Origin: Clostridia bacterium
Lineage (GTDB): Bacteria > Bacillota_A > Clostridia > Oscillospirales > CAG-272
Reading direction: 5' to 3'
Length of the DNA stretch: 21,520 nucleotides
Assembly: GCA_017452945.1 (NCBI GenBank)
Contig: JAFTLD010000073.1
Coordinates: 1-21,520, forward strand
Shown here: piece after piece, positions 14,923 to 21,520 of the stretch
Numbering within the stretch: position 1 is the stretch's first letter
Layout: each line of letters opens with the position of its first letter
The notes under the pieces: model-generated
Told to the model about the DNA's origin: nothing
The model's database searches: none
What the model saw: only the letters and a program-made list of their open reading frames with translations
Program-made: the position numbers and the translations under genes

Positions 14923-17900
14923 TCCTTGTACCCCCAAACAACCGGACAGTAATCGTCATTCCAGTAAGCGCTCCAATTATTCGGTTTGGAAACTGCTTCA
15001 CAATAGATTGTCAAGCTATCACAGTTATTAAACGCATACGATTCAATAGTTTCCACACTATCGGGAACGATAACACTCATCAAGCTGGTACACTTGTAGA
15101 ACGCCCTATAACCAATACTTGTCACGCTATCCGGAATCGTGATGCTCGTCAAGCCGGCACACTCATAGAACGCATAATCACCAATACTTGTCCCTCCGGT
15201 TATTATAACCGTCTTTAGTGATACAGGCACATCATAATCATTGTTTTGATACTTATCCGCTCCAAATATATAACCGAAGTGCGTGTTGCTCGTTCCGTCT
15301 TTTTCTGCGCCCACAAACGGTAAGGTAATACTCGTTAAACCAGTACATTTATAGAACACTCCTCCGCCAATACTCGTAACACTATCCGGAATAGTAATGC
15401 TCGTCAAGCCTGTACATCCATGGAATGCAGAGTTGCCAATGTTTATCACACTGTTTGGAATAGTGATGCTTGTCAAGCTCGTACAGTCAGAGAATGCGGA
15501 TGTACCAATACTTGTCACGCTTTCGGGAATCGTGACACTCGTCAAGCCCGTGCATGAATAGAATGCACGATAGCCAATACTTGTCACGCCAATCGGAATA
15601 GTGATGCTCGTCAAGCCGGAACAGCCACGAAATGCTTCTTCACCAATACTTGTCACGCTTTCGGGAAGCGTGATGTTCTCTAAGCTGGTACAACCGAAAA
15701 ATGCATCGTTACCAATGCTTGTCACGCTGTTTAGAATGGTAATACTGGTCAAATTATTGCAATTGTAGAATGCTCCATATAATATCTCACCACCGGTTAC
15801 GGTTACAGTTGTCAAGGTAGCAGGGATATAAAAAGTGTTACTGCTTGCCTTGGAACCGTAATACTGTTTCGTTGCTATTCCACCTTTATAACTTGAAGTG
15901 CCAAAAATGTAGCCAAAGGGATGCTGCTTAGTATCAACCACAGATTCCGCACTACTACCCACAAAAGGAATCGTAATGCTTTTAAGTCCTGAACAACCGG
16001 AGAATGCGGCAGCACCAATACTTGCCACATTATCCGAAACAGTAATACTGGTCAAACCAGTACAACCGGAGAACGCAGACTGGCCAATACTCGTCACACT
16101 ATCTGGAATGATAATACTGGTCAAACCAGTACAACCGGAGAACGCGGACTGGCCAATACTCGTCACACTATCCGGAAAGGTAATGCTTGTCATTCCGGTA
16201 CAACCGGAAAACGCGGACCGGCCGACACTTGTCACGCTATCCGAAAGAGTAACACTACTCAAACTTGTGCAGCGTTCAAAGGCATATTCGCCAATACTTG
16301 TTACGCTTTCAGGAATAGTGATGCTCGTCAAACCGGTGTGACCGGAGAATGTATATTCACCAATGCTTGTTAGACTATCAGGAATCGTAATATTGGTCAA
16401 GCTTGTGCAACCATAGAACGCATACTTACCAATGCTTGTGACATTGTCGCCAAACGTAATACTCGTCAACCCAGTGCAACCGTTGAATGCAGATTCACCA
16501 ATGCTTGCCACGCTATCCGGAATCGTAATGCTTGTTAAACCAACGCATTCACGGAACGCAGAGTCACCAATGCTTGCTCCCCCGGTTATTGTAACCGTCC
16601 TCAGTGATTCAGGCACGTTAGCAGTTGATCCAAATACATACCCAAAGTGAGTATTACTTGTTCCATCTTTTTCCGCGCCTATAAATGGCAATGTAATACT
16701 CGTCAAACCGGTACATTTATAAAACGCGTAATTGCCAATACTAGTCACGCTATCGGGAATATTTATACTCGTCAAGCCTGTGCAACCATTAAATGCATAT
16801 TCACCAATGCTTGTTACGCTGCCAGAAATCGTGATGCTCACTAAACTGGTGCAACGGGAAAAGGCATAATTACCAATGCTGATCAAGTTATTCGGAATAG
16901 TAATGCTTGTCAAACCGGTGCAGCGGGAGAACGCACTCTCGCCAATGCTTGTCACACTGTCAGGAATCTTCACGGTTCTCAGCTTCGCGCATCCTGCAAA
17001 TGCATTATCCCAAATTTTTCGGGTTCCTTCGCGTAAATTAAGAACTGCCGCCGAATTATCAAAATCGAACACAATATTATCGATGTACGAAACACCGTTT
17101 TCAATATCAAAAATCCCGGAGCAACCATAAAACGCTGAAGAACTAATACTTATCACGCTGTCGGGAATCGTGATGCTCGTCAAGCCTTTGCAGTTATAAA
17201 AAGCCTCCTCTCCAATACTTGTCACACCATCAGGAATGGTAATACTCGTCAAGCTTTTGCAGTTATTGAACGCATTCTTGCCAATACTTGTCAAGCCGTC
17301 ACCGATCGTAACACTCGTCAAGATTTCGCAACCGGAGAACGCACTCTCACCAATACTTGTCATACCGTCACCAATCGTAACACTCGTCAAGCCGAAGCAT
17401 TTACAGAATGCAAGTTTGCCAATGCTCTTCTCGCCGTTACCGATCGTAACGCTCGTCAAGCCAGTGCAATTAAAGAATGCATACCCACCAATACTTGTCA
17501 CACCGTCACCGATCGTAACACTCGTCAAGCCGGTGCAGTAACGGAACGCCTCCCAACCAATACTTGCCACGCTATCCGGAATGGTGATGCTCGTCAAGCC
17601 AGTGCAGTAATAGAATGCAGAAGAGGCAATATTTGTCACGCCTTCCGGAATCGTAATGCTCGTCAAGCTTTTACAACCCGAAAATGCAGATTTTCCGATT
17701 GTTTCAATACCGCTGGGAAGATTCACTACCGTGATATTTTTATCTTCAAATGCAGAATCCCCAATCACCTTGACGGGCAATCCCTCGTATTGGGCTGCGA
17801 TATTGACTTTTGTCGAGTCACCTATATAGTCAACTACTTCCACGTAGGTTCCATCCGCTGAGATCAGATACAGCACGCCCTCCGACTCACGAATGGGAAT

Positions 17901-19130
17901 ATCGCACACGCTGCAGAAGCCATCGATAGCAATATCATGAGGTTCCTTTGCACCACTCTCACCGCATACGCTGCAAACATGCCAATGGCTTTGGTCGTCA
18001 CGCTCATAAAGAGCAGACCACTCATGCGCTGCTGCAATCTCTTCTTGTGCAACGAGAACCTCGTTGCACACAGAGCAGTGTTTCCCTTCAGTCAGACCGG
18101 TTGCGGTACAGGTAGGCTCAACCGCCGCATCGATAATCTCATTGTGGCCGAGTGCATCAACGACTTCCTGCGCTACGAGGATTTCATTGCATACCTCGCA
18201 GTGCTTGCCTTCGGTCAAGCCGGTTTCTGTGCAAGTAGGAGCTACCGCAGCGTCGACAACTTCAGTATGGTCAAGTACGCTAACTATTTCCTGCACAACG
18301 AGAACCTCGCCACATACGGAGCAGTGAGAGCCTTCGGTCAAACCGGTATTTACGCAATCGGGCGCAACTGCCGCGTCGATTACTTCGGTGTGGCCGAGTG
18401 CATCTACCACTTCCTGTGCAACGAGAACTTCGCCGCAAACTTCGCAGTGAGAACCTTCGGTCAGACCGGTATTTACGCAATCGGGCGTAACTGCTTCGAC
18501 GATCACTCCGGTATGTCCAAGAGCGTCAACTATATTCTGTGCAATAAAGACTTCGTTGCAAACCCCGCAATGCTTGCCTTCGGTCAGACCGGTTGTGGTG
18601 CAGGTAGGAGCTACTGCTGCATCGACAACTTCGGTATGACCAAGTGCTGCAATCTCTTCCTGTGCAACGAGAACCTCGTTGCACACAGAGCAATGCTTGC
18701 CTTCGGTCAAGCCGGTTTCGGTACAAGTAGCAGCAACTGCAGCGTCGATCGCCTCGGTGTGACCGAGAGCGTCAATGCTCTGCGTTTCGGTTTCACCGCA
18801 ATCACAGGTACGCTGCTGTTCACCGTTTTCGGTGCAGGTTGCGTCCTTGACGGTTGCCCAATCGCCAAACGCATGCACGTGCGGCTCGGTCTCGGTTTCG
18901 GTTTCTGTTCCCGTATCGGTGTCCGCCCCCGTATTTGGTGCGGTCTCGGGCTCTGTTTCGCTATCGGGGGATGGCGGAACGAACACCCCCGTTCCTTTTT
19001 CGGTGTCCGACGGCTGCGCGGTCTGTGCACCGGTATCCGCAGGGCTTCCCTGTTCGCCCTCATCACATGCAACCAATGCAAGGCACAGGATTACAGCCAA
19101 CACCGCTATTAATCTGATGGTTTTTTTCAC
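14919..19130 (-). CDS. Giant BspA-like leucine-rich-repeat lipoprotein
   Basis: The 1403-residue protein starts at GTG 19130 after AGAGG at six bases. A signal peptide ends in 'LALVAC' with Cys22 as the lipid site, followed by an acidic, Thr/Glu-rich linker (about 23-85). Six Cys-rich repeats of 41 residues occupy about 125-370. A second Cys-pair segment ('WHVCSVCG', 'FCSVCDIP') runs to about 410. From about 455 to 1375 come some 34 LRR_5 (Treponema/BspA-type) repeats of 23 residues with the consensus 'IPDSVTSIGESAFSGCTGLTSIT', interrupted three times by a 'GAEKDGTSNTHFGY'-type insertion or its relative. The C-terminus 'CPVVWGYKE' is typical of BspA-like proteins. BspA-type surface proteins bind host matrix or other bacteria; here the ligand is unknown. 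It is displayed on the outer membrane face. The gene for the SIR2-like protein overlaps its last codons. Confidence 0.92.
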   Translation of the reverse strand: MKKTIRLIAVLAVILCLALVACDEGEQGSPADTGAQTAQPSDTEKGTGVFVPPSPDSETEPETAPNTGADTDTGTETETETEPHVHAFGDWATVKDATCTENGEQQRTCDCGETETQSIDALGHTEAIDAAVAATCTETGLTEGKHCSVCNEVLVAQEEIAALGHTEVVDAAVAPTCTTTGLTEGKHCGVCNEVFIAQNIVDALGHTGVIVEAVTPDCVNTGLTEGSHCEVCGEVLVAQEVVDALGHTEVIDAAVAPDCVNTGLTEGSHCSVCGEVLVVQEIVSVLDHTEVVDAAVAPTCTETGLTEGKHCEVCNEILVAQEVVDALGHNEIIDAAVEPTCTATGLTEGKHCSVCNEVLVAQEEIAAAHEWSALYERDDQSHWHVCSVCGESGAKEPHDIAIDGFCSVCDIPIRESEGVLYLISADGTYVEVVDYIGDSTKVNIAAQYEGLPVKVIGDSAFEDKNITVVNLPSGIETIGKSAFSGCKSLTSITIPEGVTNIASSAFYYCTGLTSITIPDSVASIGWEAFRYCTGLTSVTIGDGVTSIGGYAFFNCTGLTSVTIGNGEKSIGKLAFCKCFGLTSVTIGDGMTSIGESAFSGCEILTSVTIGDGLTSIGKNAFNNCKSLTSITIPDGVTSIGEEAFYNCKGLTSITIPDSVISISSSAFYGCSGIFDIENGVSYIDNIVFDFDNSAAVLNLREGTRKIWDNAFAGCAKLRTVKIPDSVTSIGESAFSRCTGLTSITIPNNLISIGNYAFSRCTSLVSITISGSVTSIGEYAFNGCTGLTSINIPDSVTSIGNYAFYKCTGLTSITLPFIGAEKDGTSNTHFGYVFGSTANVPESLRTVTITGGASIGDSAFRECVGLTSITIPDSVASIGESAFNGCTGLTSITFGDNVTSIGKYAFYGCTSLTNITIPDSLTSIGEYTFSGHTGLTSITIPESVTSIGEYAFERCTSLSSVTLSDSVTSVGRSAFSGCTGMTSITFPDSVTSIGQSAFSGCTGLTSIIIPDSVTSIGQSAFSGCTGLTSITVSDNVASIGAAAFSGCSGLKSITIPFVGSSAESVVDTKQHPFGYIFGTSSYKGGIATKQYYGSKASSNTFYIPATLTTVTVTGGEILYGAFYNCNNLTSITILNSVTSIGNDAFFGCTSLENITLPESVTSIGEEAFRGCSGLTSITIPIGVTSIGYRAFYSCTGLTSVTIPESVTSIGTSAFSDCTSLTSITIPNSVINIGNSAFHGCTGLTSITIPDSVTSIGGGVFYKCTGLTSITLPFVGAEKDGTSNTHFGYIFGADKYQNNDYDVPVSLKTVIITGGTSIGDYAFYECAGLTSITIPDSVTSIGYRAFYKCTSLMSVIVPDSVETIESYAFNNCDSLTIYCEAVSKPNNWSAYWNDDYCPVVWGYKE
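14976..17768 (-). repeat. Leucine-rich repeat array, about 34 units of 69 bases
   Basis: Tandem 69-base units encode 23-residue LRR_5 repeats. Three insertions break the array at about 16571-16699, 15791-15977 and 15193-15332; the first and third encode nearly the same 'GAEKDGTSNTHFGY.FG' segment, the second a diverged 'KQHPFGYIFG' version. Each is followed by a shortened repeat beginning 'TGG'. High sequence similarity between units makes recombination or misassembly plausible. Confidence 0.9.
18021..18758 (-). repeat. Six 123-base repeats coding for Cys-rich units
   Basis: Each unit follows 'GHTEVVDAAVAPTC', a short variable run, 'TGLTEGKHCSVCNEVLVAQE' and a closing 'ALGH'. Three Cys and a His per unit, including a CxxC pair, suggest metal binding or disulfides. 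A degenerate unit precedes the block ('DATCTENGEQQRTCDCGE'). Confidence 0.9.
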
Positions 19131-19163
19131 GCTATACCTCTATACAAGATTTATTCTGCATAC

Positions 19164-19192
19164 ATTCTATTCCTTTTTTGCCTATTTGTCAA
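19164..19192 (-). promoter_or_regulatory. Promoter of the LRR lipoprotein / SIR2-like operon
   Basis: On the minus strand TTGACA (19187-19192), a 17-base spacer and TAGAAT (19164-19169), 33 bases before the GTG start. It is placed between the family 3 hairpin of the upstream gene and the coding region. Confidence 0.75.
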
Positions 19193-19251
19193 GTTTATTG
19201 CCCGATTTATCACATTTCATTCACAGAACGCAACTGCCGCGGTGCATAACC

Positions 19252-19342
19252 AATCCCCCGATTTTGCGCATGCAAAATCGGGGGATTTCCAACGTTTTTA
19301 GATTTGTATAATTTTTGAAGGGTGAATTTGTGCAAGAGTGCC
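19252..19342 (-). repeat. Family 3 3'-end repeat, second copy
   Basis: Directly after the SPOCS gene stop codon, reading on the minus strand: 'cactcttgcacaaattc', a variable part, 'aaattatacaaatct', then the hairpin AATCCCCCGATTTTGC / GCAAAATCGGGGGATT (19252-19287), a perfect 16-base-pair stem with a four-base loop. No long T run follows, so the hairpin may protect a 3' end or stop transcription only partly. Confidence 0.78.
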
Positions 19343-19343
19343 T

Positions 19344-20876
19344 TTATACAATCAGATACTTACACCCCTCGATCGATGCAGGAGTATCAGCAGGGGATTC
19401 TTCACCAAGATCGTTGGCATTGCGCACGGCGGAAAGCGAGGTGGCGTAGCGCTTGGCCACGCTCCAGAGCGAATCCTTTGCAGACGGATAGCACACCACG
19501 AACGCGCTGCCCGGGCTATTGGCAGCTTCTCCAAAGCTTACGCTGCGCAGCACACGGGCGGGTGCAGTATCCCACACCTCGACAGCACAAGCGATCTCGG
19601 CATCAATGCCAATCCTCTCACCGTCTACGCGGGCGCGGCTGGAAAGCACCTGCACGTGAGCGCGCCAATCCTTGGGCTCGCGAGTACATTCAAACTCATA
19701 CTTCCAGGGCAGTGCGATCTCATGCGCTACAACCTCGCTGTCCGCGTATGTCAGGACAACGTAATGTCCTGTACCGCTGATGCTGCAACGGCCGCGCTCC
19801 CATTGCATTTCTTCCGCCTCAGCACTTCCGCAAACGTCCACAATGCTGCAGCCCGCAGGGATCTCAGCCTCGGCAAGCGGCATGCTGTCGCTTTGCGTAA
19901 AGTTGCCGTTGAGCGCACGTATTGCCACGGGCAGCATGTACTCATCATGCACACACTCACATTCCTTTTTAGTAGAAAAGATGTCCTTGGTATAGCGCAC
20001 GGGACGATTGCTCATCACGTGTGCCTGCAGCACTACGCCCACCTCAGCGTGCATGTACGTTTCCTCCACCGCCACGCTGAGCTCTGCGCAATTGCCCACA
20101 ACACAGCACTCGCTGCCCGATGCAGCACCTGCAACCTCGATGCTGCCCGAAAACGGCAGCTTGCGCACCAGATAAGTCGGCACGGGATCAGGCAAGCTTC
20201 CCTGCTCCTCGGCACTCATCATCAATTTGAGTTCCACCTCGCCGCGGCAGTTAATCACACCCATTCCCGATGTTGCCTCCTGCACATGAACCTGCCCTTC
20301 GGCACACACCAATCTCATATTTCTGCCGCGAGTATCGGTCAGAATGTCCTCGCTCAGGTGTACAAGATCGCTCACACCGTAATCCATTTGCGCCAAGGTC
20401 TGCTCTCCCTGCAGCCGCTCAACCGAAAAAGGATCCACCACGCCCTCGGTCTGCTCGGCAGCGGGCAGCGTCCCGAAAATACGGACACCCGAACGCAATC
20501 TGCAGCGAATATTCAGTTTGCGCGGTGCGCTGACTCTTCCCATTACGCTATCCGGCACCACGTCTGCCATGCAAAGACTGACAGTCGCCTGCCCTTGGTC
20601 AAACGGTACACTGATTCCGTATTCGGTATGCAGGGGTGCACAGTACAGGCCGCCATCATTGCCCATATACAATACGTAATAATCCAACGTGCCCGAAAAT
20701 TCAGCGTTGCCGGCGCCTGCGTAATGTGAAGGCGGCAGCACGCAAGGCCGAATGCGCAGCAGGCGCTTGATCTCGGGTTGATAATCCGGCAGCGAAAAAT
20801 CCCCCGCTACCTCAGTCAAAACGGTTTTGTCACTAAGAGGGATCTGCATGCCCTCGGTATTTTGATAAAGGTTCAT
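19344..20876 (-). CDS. SPOCS (DUF3794) and LysM domain protein, spore envelope type
   Basis: The 510-residue protein has no signal peptide. Its N-terminal and middle parts are SPOCS-like (DUF3794) beta-rich units, recognisable by 'KTVLTEVAGDFSLPDYQPEIKRLL' split about 17-40, a feature of clostridial proteins implicated in spore coat or cortex assembly, and by repeated strands such as 'PFSGSIEVAGA'. The C-terminus (about 455-510) is a LysM domain, 'DSLWSVAKRYATSLSAVRNAN' split, ending 'CKYLIV', which binds peptidoglycan. The start at ATG 20876 lies nine bases after AAGGAG; an ATG at 20885 would sit directly on that site. It is inferred to be made in the mother cell during sporulation. I found no clear sigma-E or sigma-K promoter. 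The family 3 repeat follows the stop. Confidence 0.85.
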   Translation of the reverse strand: MNLYQNTEGMQIPLSDKTVLTEVAGDFSLPDYQPEIKRLLRIRPCVLPPSHYAGAGNAEFSGTLDYYVLYMGNDGGLYCAPLHTEYGISVPFDQGQATVSLCMADVVPDSVMGRVSAPRKLNIRCRLRSGVRIFGTLPAAEQTEGVVDPFSVERLQGEQTLAQMDYGVSDLVHLSEDILTDTRGRNMRLVCAEGQVHVQEATSGMGVINCRGEVELKLMMSAEEQGSLPDPVPTYLVRKLPFSGSIEVAGAASGSECCVVGNCAELSVAVEETYMHAEVGVVLQAHVMSNRPVRYTKDIFSTKKECECVHDEYMLPVAIRALNGNFTQSDSMPLAEAEIPAGCSIVDVCGSAEAEEMQWERGRCSISGTGHYVVLTYADSEVVAHEIALPWKYEFECTREPKDWRAHVQVLSSRARVDGERIGIDAEIACAVEVWDTAPARVLRSVSFGEAANSPGSAFVVCYPSAKDSLWSVAKRYATSLSAVRNANDLGEESPADTPASIEGCKYLIV

Positions 20877-20967
20877 TCCAAGCATCTCCTTTTGGTTTCT
20901 TGCTACAAGATATGCTTGTCATCAAGCCTATATACCTTTGAAGCAGGCATTTTTTTGCAAAAAGTAC

Positions 20968-20996
20968 TTGTATTTTTACAGGAACTTTAGTATAAT
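20968..20996 (+). promoter_or_regulatory. Promoter of the small membrane protein gene
   Basis: TTGTAT (20968-20973), a 17-base spacer and TATAAT (20991-20996), 32 bases upstream of the ATG at 21029. It points away from the SPOCS gene. Confidence 0.72.
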
Positions 20997-21028
20997 GAAT
21001 ATAACCACTTTACATATTGGAGGTCATT

Positions 21029-21319
21029 ATGAATAACAAAGCAAAAACCTTTGCGATTATTGCGCTGGTACTCGGAGCACTCTCCGGCATTCTCGGTCTG
21101 CTGATTGCATTGTTTGGCTATGCTGCTGCCGGTGCAGCTGTAGTGCTGGCAATCATTGCACTGGTTCAGAACAAGTATAACTTCGGCAGCGACAAAACCA
21201 CTACTACGGTTTGCAGCATCATTGGCATCGTCACTGCAGCAGGCGGTTTTATCGTTTCGCTCGCCAATTCCATTCTGGGCGTACTGCTCAACCTGGGCAT
21301 TATCGAGCTTCCCTTCTGA
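21029..21319 (+). CDS. Small hydrophobic membrane protein
   Basis: The 96-residue protein is almost entirely hydrophobic. Segments at about 8-27 (Gly/Leu-rich), 30-46 (Ala/Val-rich) and 61-92 suggest three or four membrane helices, with a short polar loop 'QNKYNFGSDKTTT' between the second and third. I do not recognise a named family with certainty; it resembles the short DUF4190-like proteins common in Gram-positives. GGAGGT lies four bases upstream of the ATG. Transcribed alone from a good promoter, with a hairpin 30 bases after the stop codon. Confidence 0.7.
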   Translation: MNNKAKTFAIIALVLGALSGILGLLIALFGYAAAGAAVVLAIIALVQNKYNFGSDKTTTTVCSIIGIVTAAGGFIVSLANSILGVLLNLGIIELPF

Positions 21320-21348
21320 TCGGTAATTGCGAAAAAAATCAGCCCCAT

Positions 21349-21378
21349 GGGGAGATACTCCAAGCGGAGTATCTCCCC
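21349..21378 (+). terminator. Hairpin after the small membrane protein gene
   Basis: GGGGAGATACTCC and GGAGTATCTCCCC form a perfect 13-base-pair stem with loop AAGC. No T run follows, so it may be a transcript 3' structure or the outermost part of the adjoining repeat. Confidence 0.55.
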
Positions 21379-21380
21379 GG

Positions 21381-21520
21381 TTCTATTCGCCTATGGCGAG
21401 TGATATTGCCTTTGGCAGTGATATTCGGCTTACGCCGAGTGTTATTCGCTTCGCGAGTTTGAGGCGAATAGAATATCACTGTGAGGCGAAGCCGAACAAT
21501 ATCACTGCCCACCGGGCAAT
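21381..21520. repeat. Family 4 palindromic repeat cluster, cut by the window end
   Basis: Four short hairpins in a row share a frame: ATTCGCC tat GGCGAG, ATTGCC ttt GGCAGTG, ATTCGGC tta CGCCGAGTG and ATTCGC ttc GCGAG, joined by 'gtgat'-like links. They are enclosed by TTCTATTCGCC (21381-21391) and GGCGAATAGAA (21463-21473). Further 'aatatcactg' units continue to the end. No gene lies here. Confidence 0.8.

Noticed and set aside
14976..17768. Regular 69-base spaced repeats resembling a CRISPR array
   Set aside because: The periodic DNA is one open reading frame coding for LRRs, units are not separated by unique spacers, and no cas genes are visible.
17937..19112. Long plus-strand frame across the Cys-rich repeats
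   Set aside because: It is the antisense of the repeated units, so its own repeats are an artefact; no promoter or start site.

Overview
The window looks like a chromosomal segment from a spore-forming, Gram-positive member of the Clostridia, probably an uncultured gut lineage. The reasons are a SPOCS/LysM spore-envelope type protein, an RqcH-type NFACT protein, a type II pantothenate kinase, BspA-like leucine-rich-repeat lipoproteins, strong AAGGAG-type ribosome binding sites with TTGACA/TATAAT promoters, and dense palindromic repeats. The placement is inference; there is no rRNA or tRNA gene here to anchor it.

Layout, left to right. (1) 1-490: one truncated and one more complete copy of a long palindromic repeat (family 1), with no gene. 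(2) 491-5605, minus strand: one tight operon read from a promoter at about 5650, in the order HAD-IIA phosphatase, DUF4838 lipoprotein, RqcH, YcxB-like membrane protein. (3) 5722-6597, plus strand: type II pantothenate kinase, from a promoter overlapping that of the operon. (4) 6601-8962: an A+T-richer accessory island. It holds a terminator, a multi-hairpin repeat (family 2), a full copy of family 1, a two-gene minus-strand unit (unknown small protein and a membrane protein with two BamE/SmpA-like domains), and an inverted second copy of family 2. (5) 8963-11599, plus strand: alanyl-tRNA synthetase with its own promoter and a strong bidirectional terminator. (6) 11728-13793, minus strand: sugar-phosphate isomerase/epimerase and Gfo/Idh/MocA oxidoreductase in an operon. 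(7) 13990-19130, minus strand: a 1403-residue secreted lipoprotein (six Cys-rich repeats, then about 34 leucine-rich repeats) whose stop codon overlaps the start of a SIR2-like protein. (8) 19344-20876, minus strand: SPOCS/LysM protein. (9) 21029-21319, plus strand: small membrane protein, followed by a hairpin and a fourth palindromic repeat family that runs off the end.

How the parts may work together. RqcH uses charged tRNA-Ala to tag stalled chains, and AlaRS makes that substrate, although the two genes are about 6 kb apart and separately transcribed. The DUF4838 lipoprotein and the isomerase/dehydrogenase pair both suggest use of glycans or sugars. The most unusual arrangement is the LRR lipoprotein translationally coupled to a SIR2-like (potential NAD-hydrolysing) protein, a candidate surface-linked defence or self/non-self module; the genetic linkage is visible, the function is inference. 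The four repeat families mostly sit just after the stop codons of genes, where they may act as 3' ends of transcripts.
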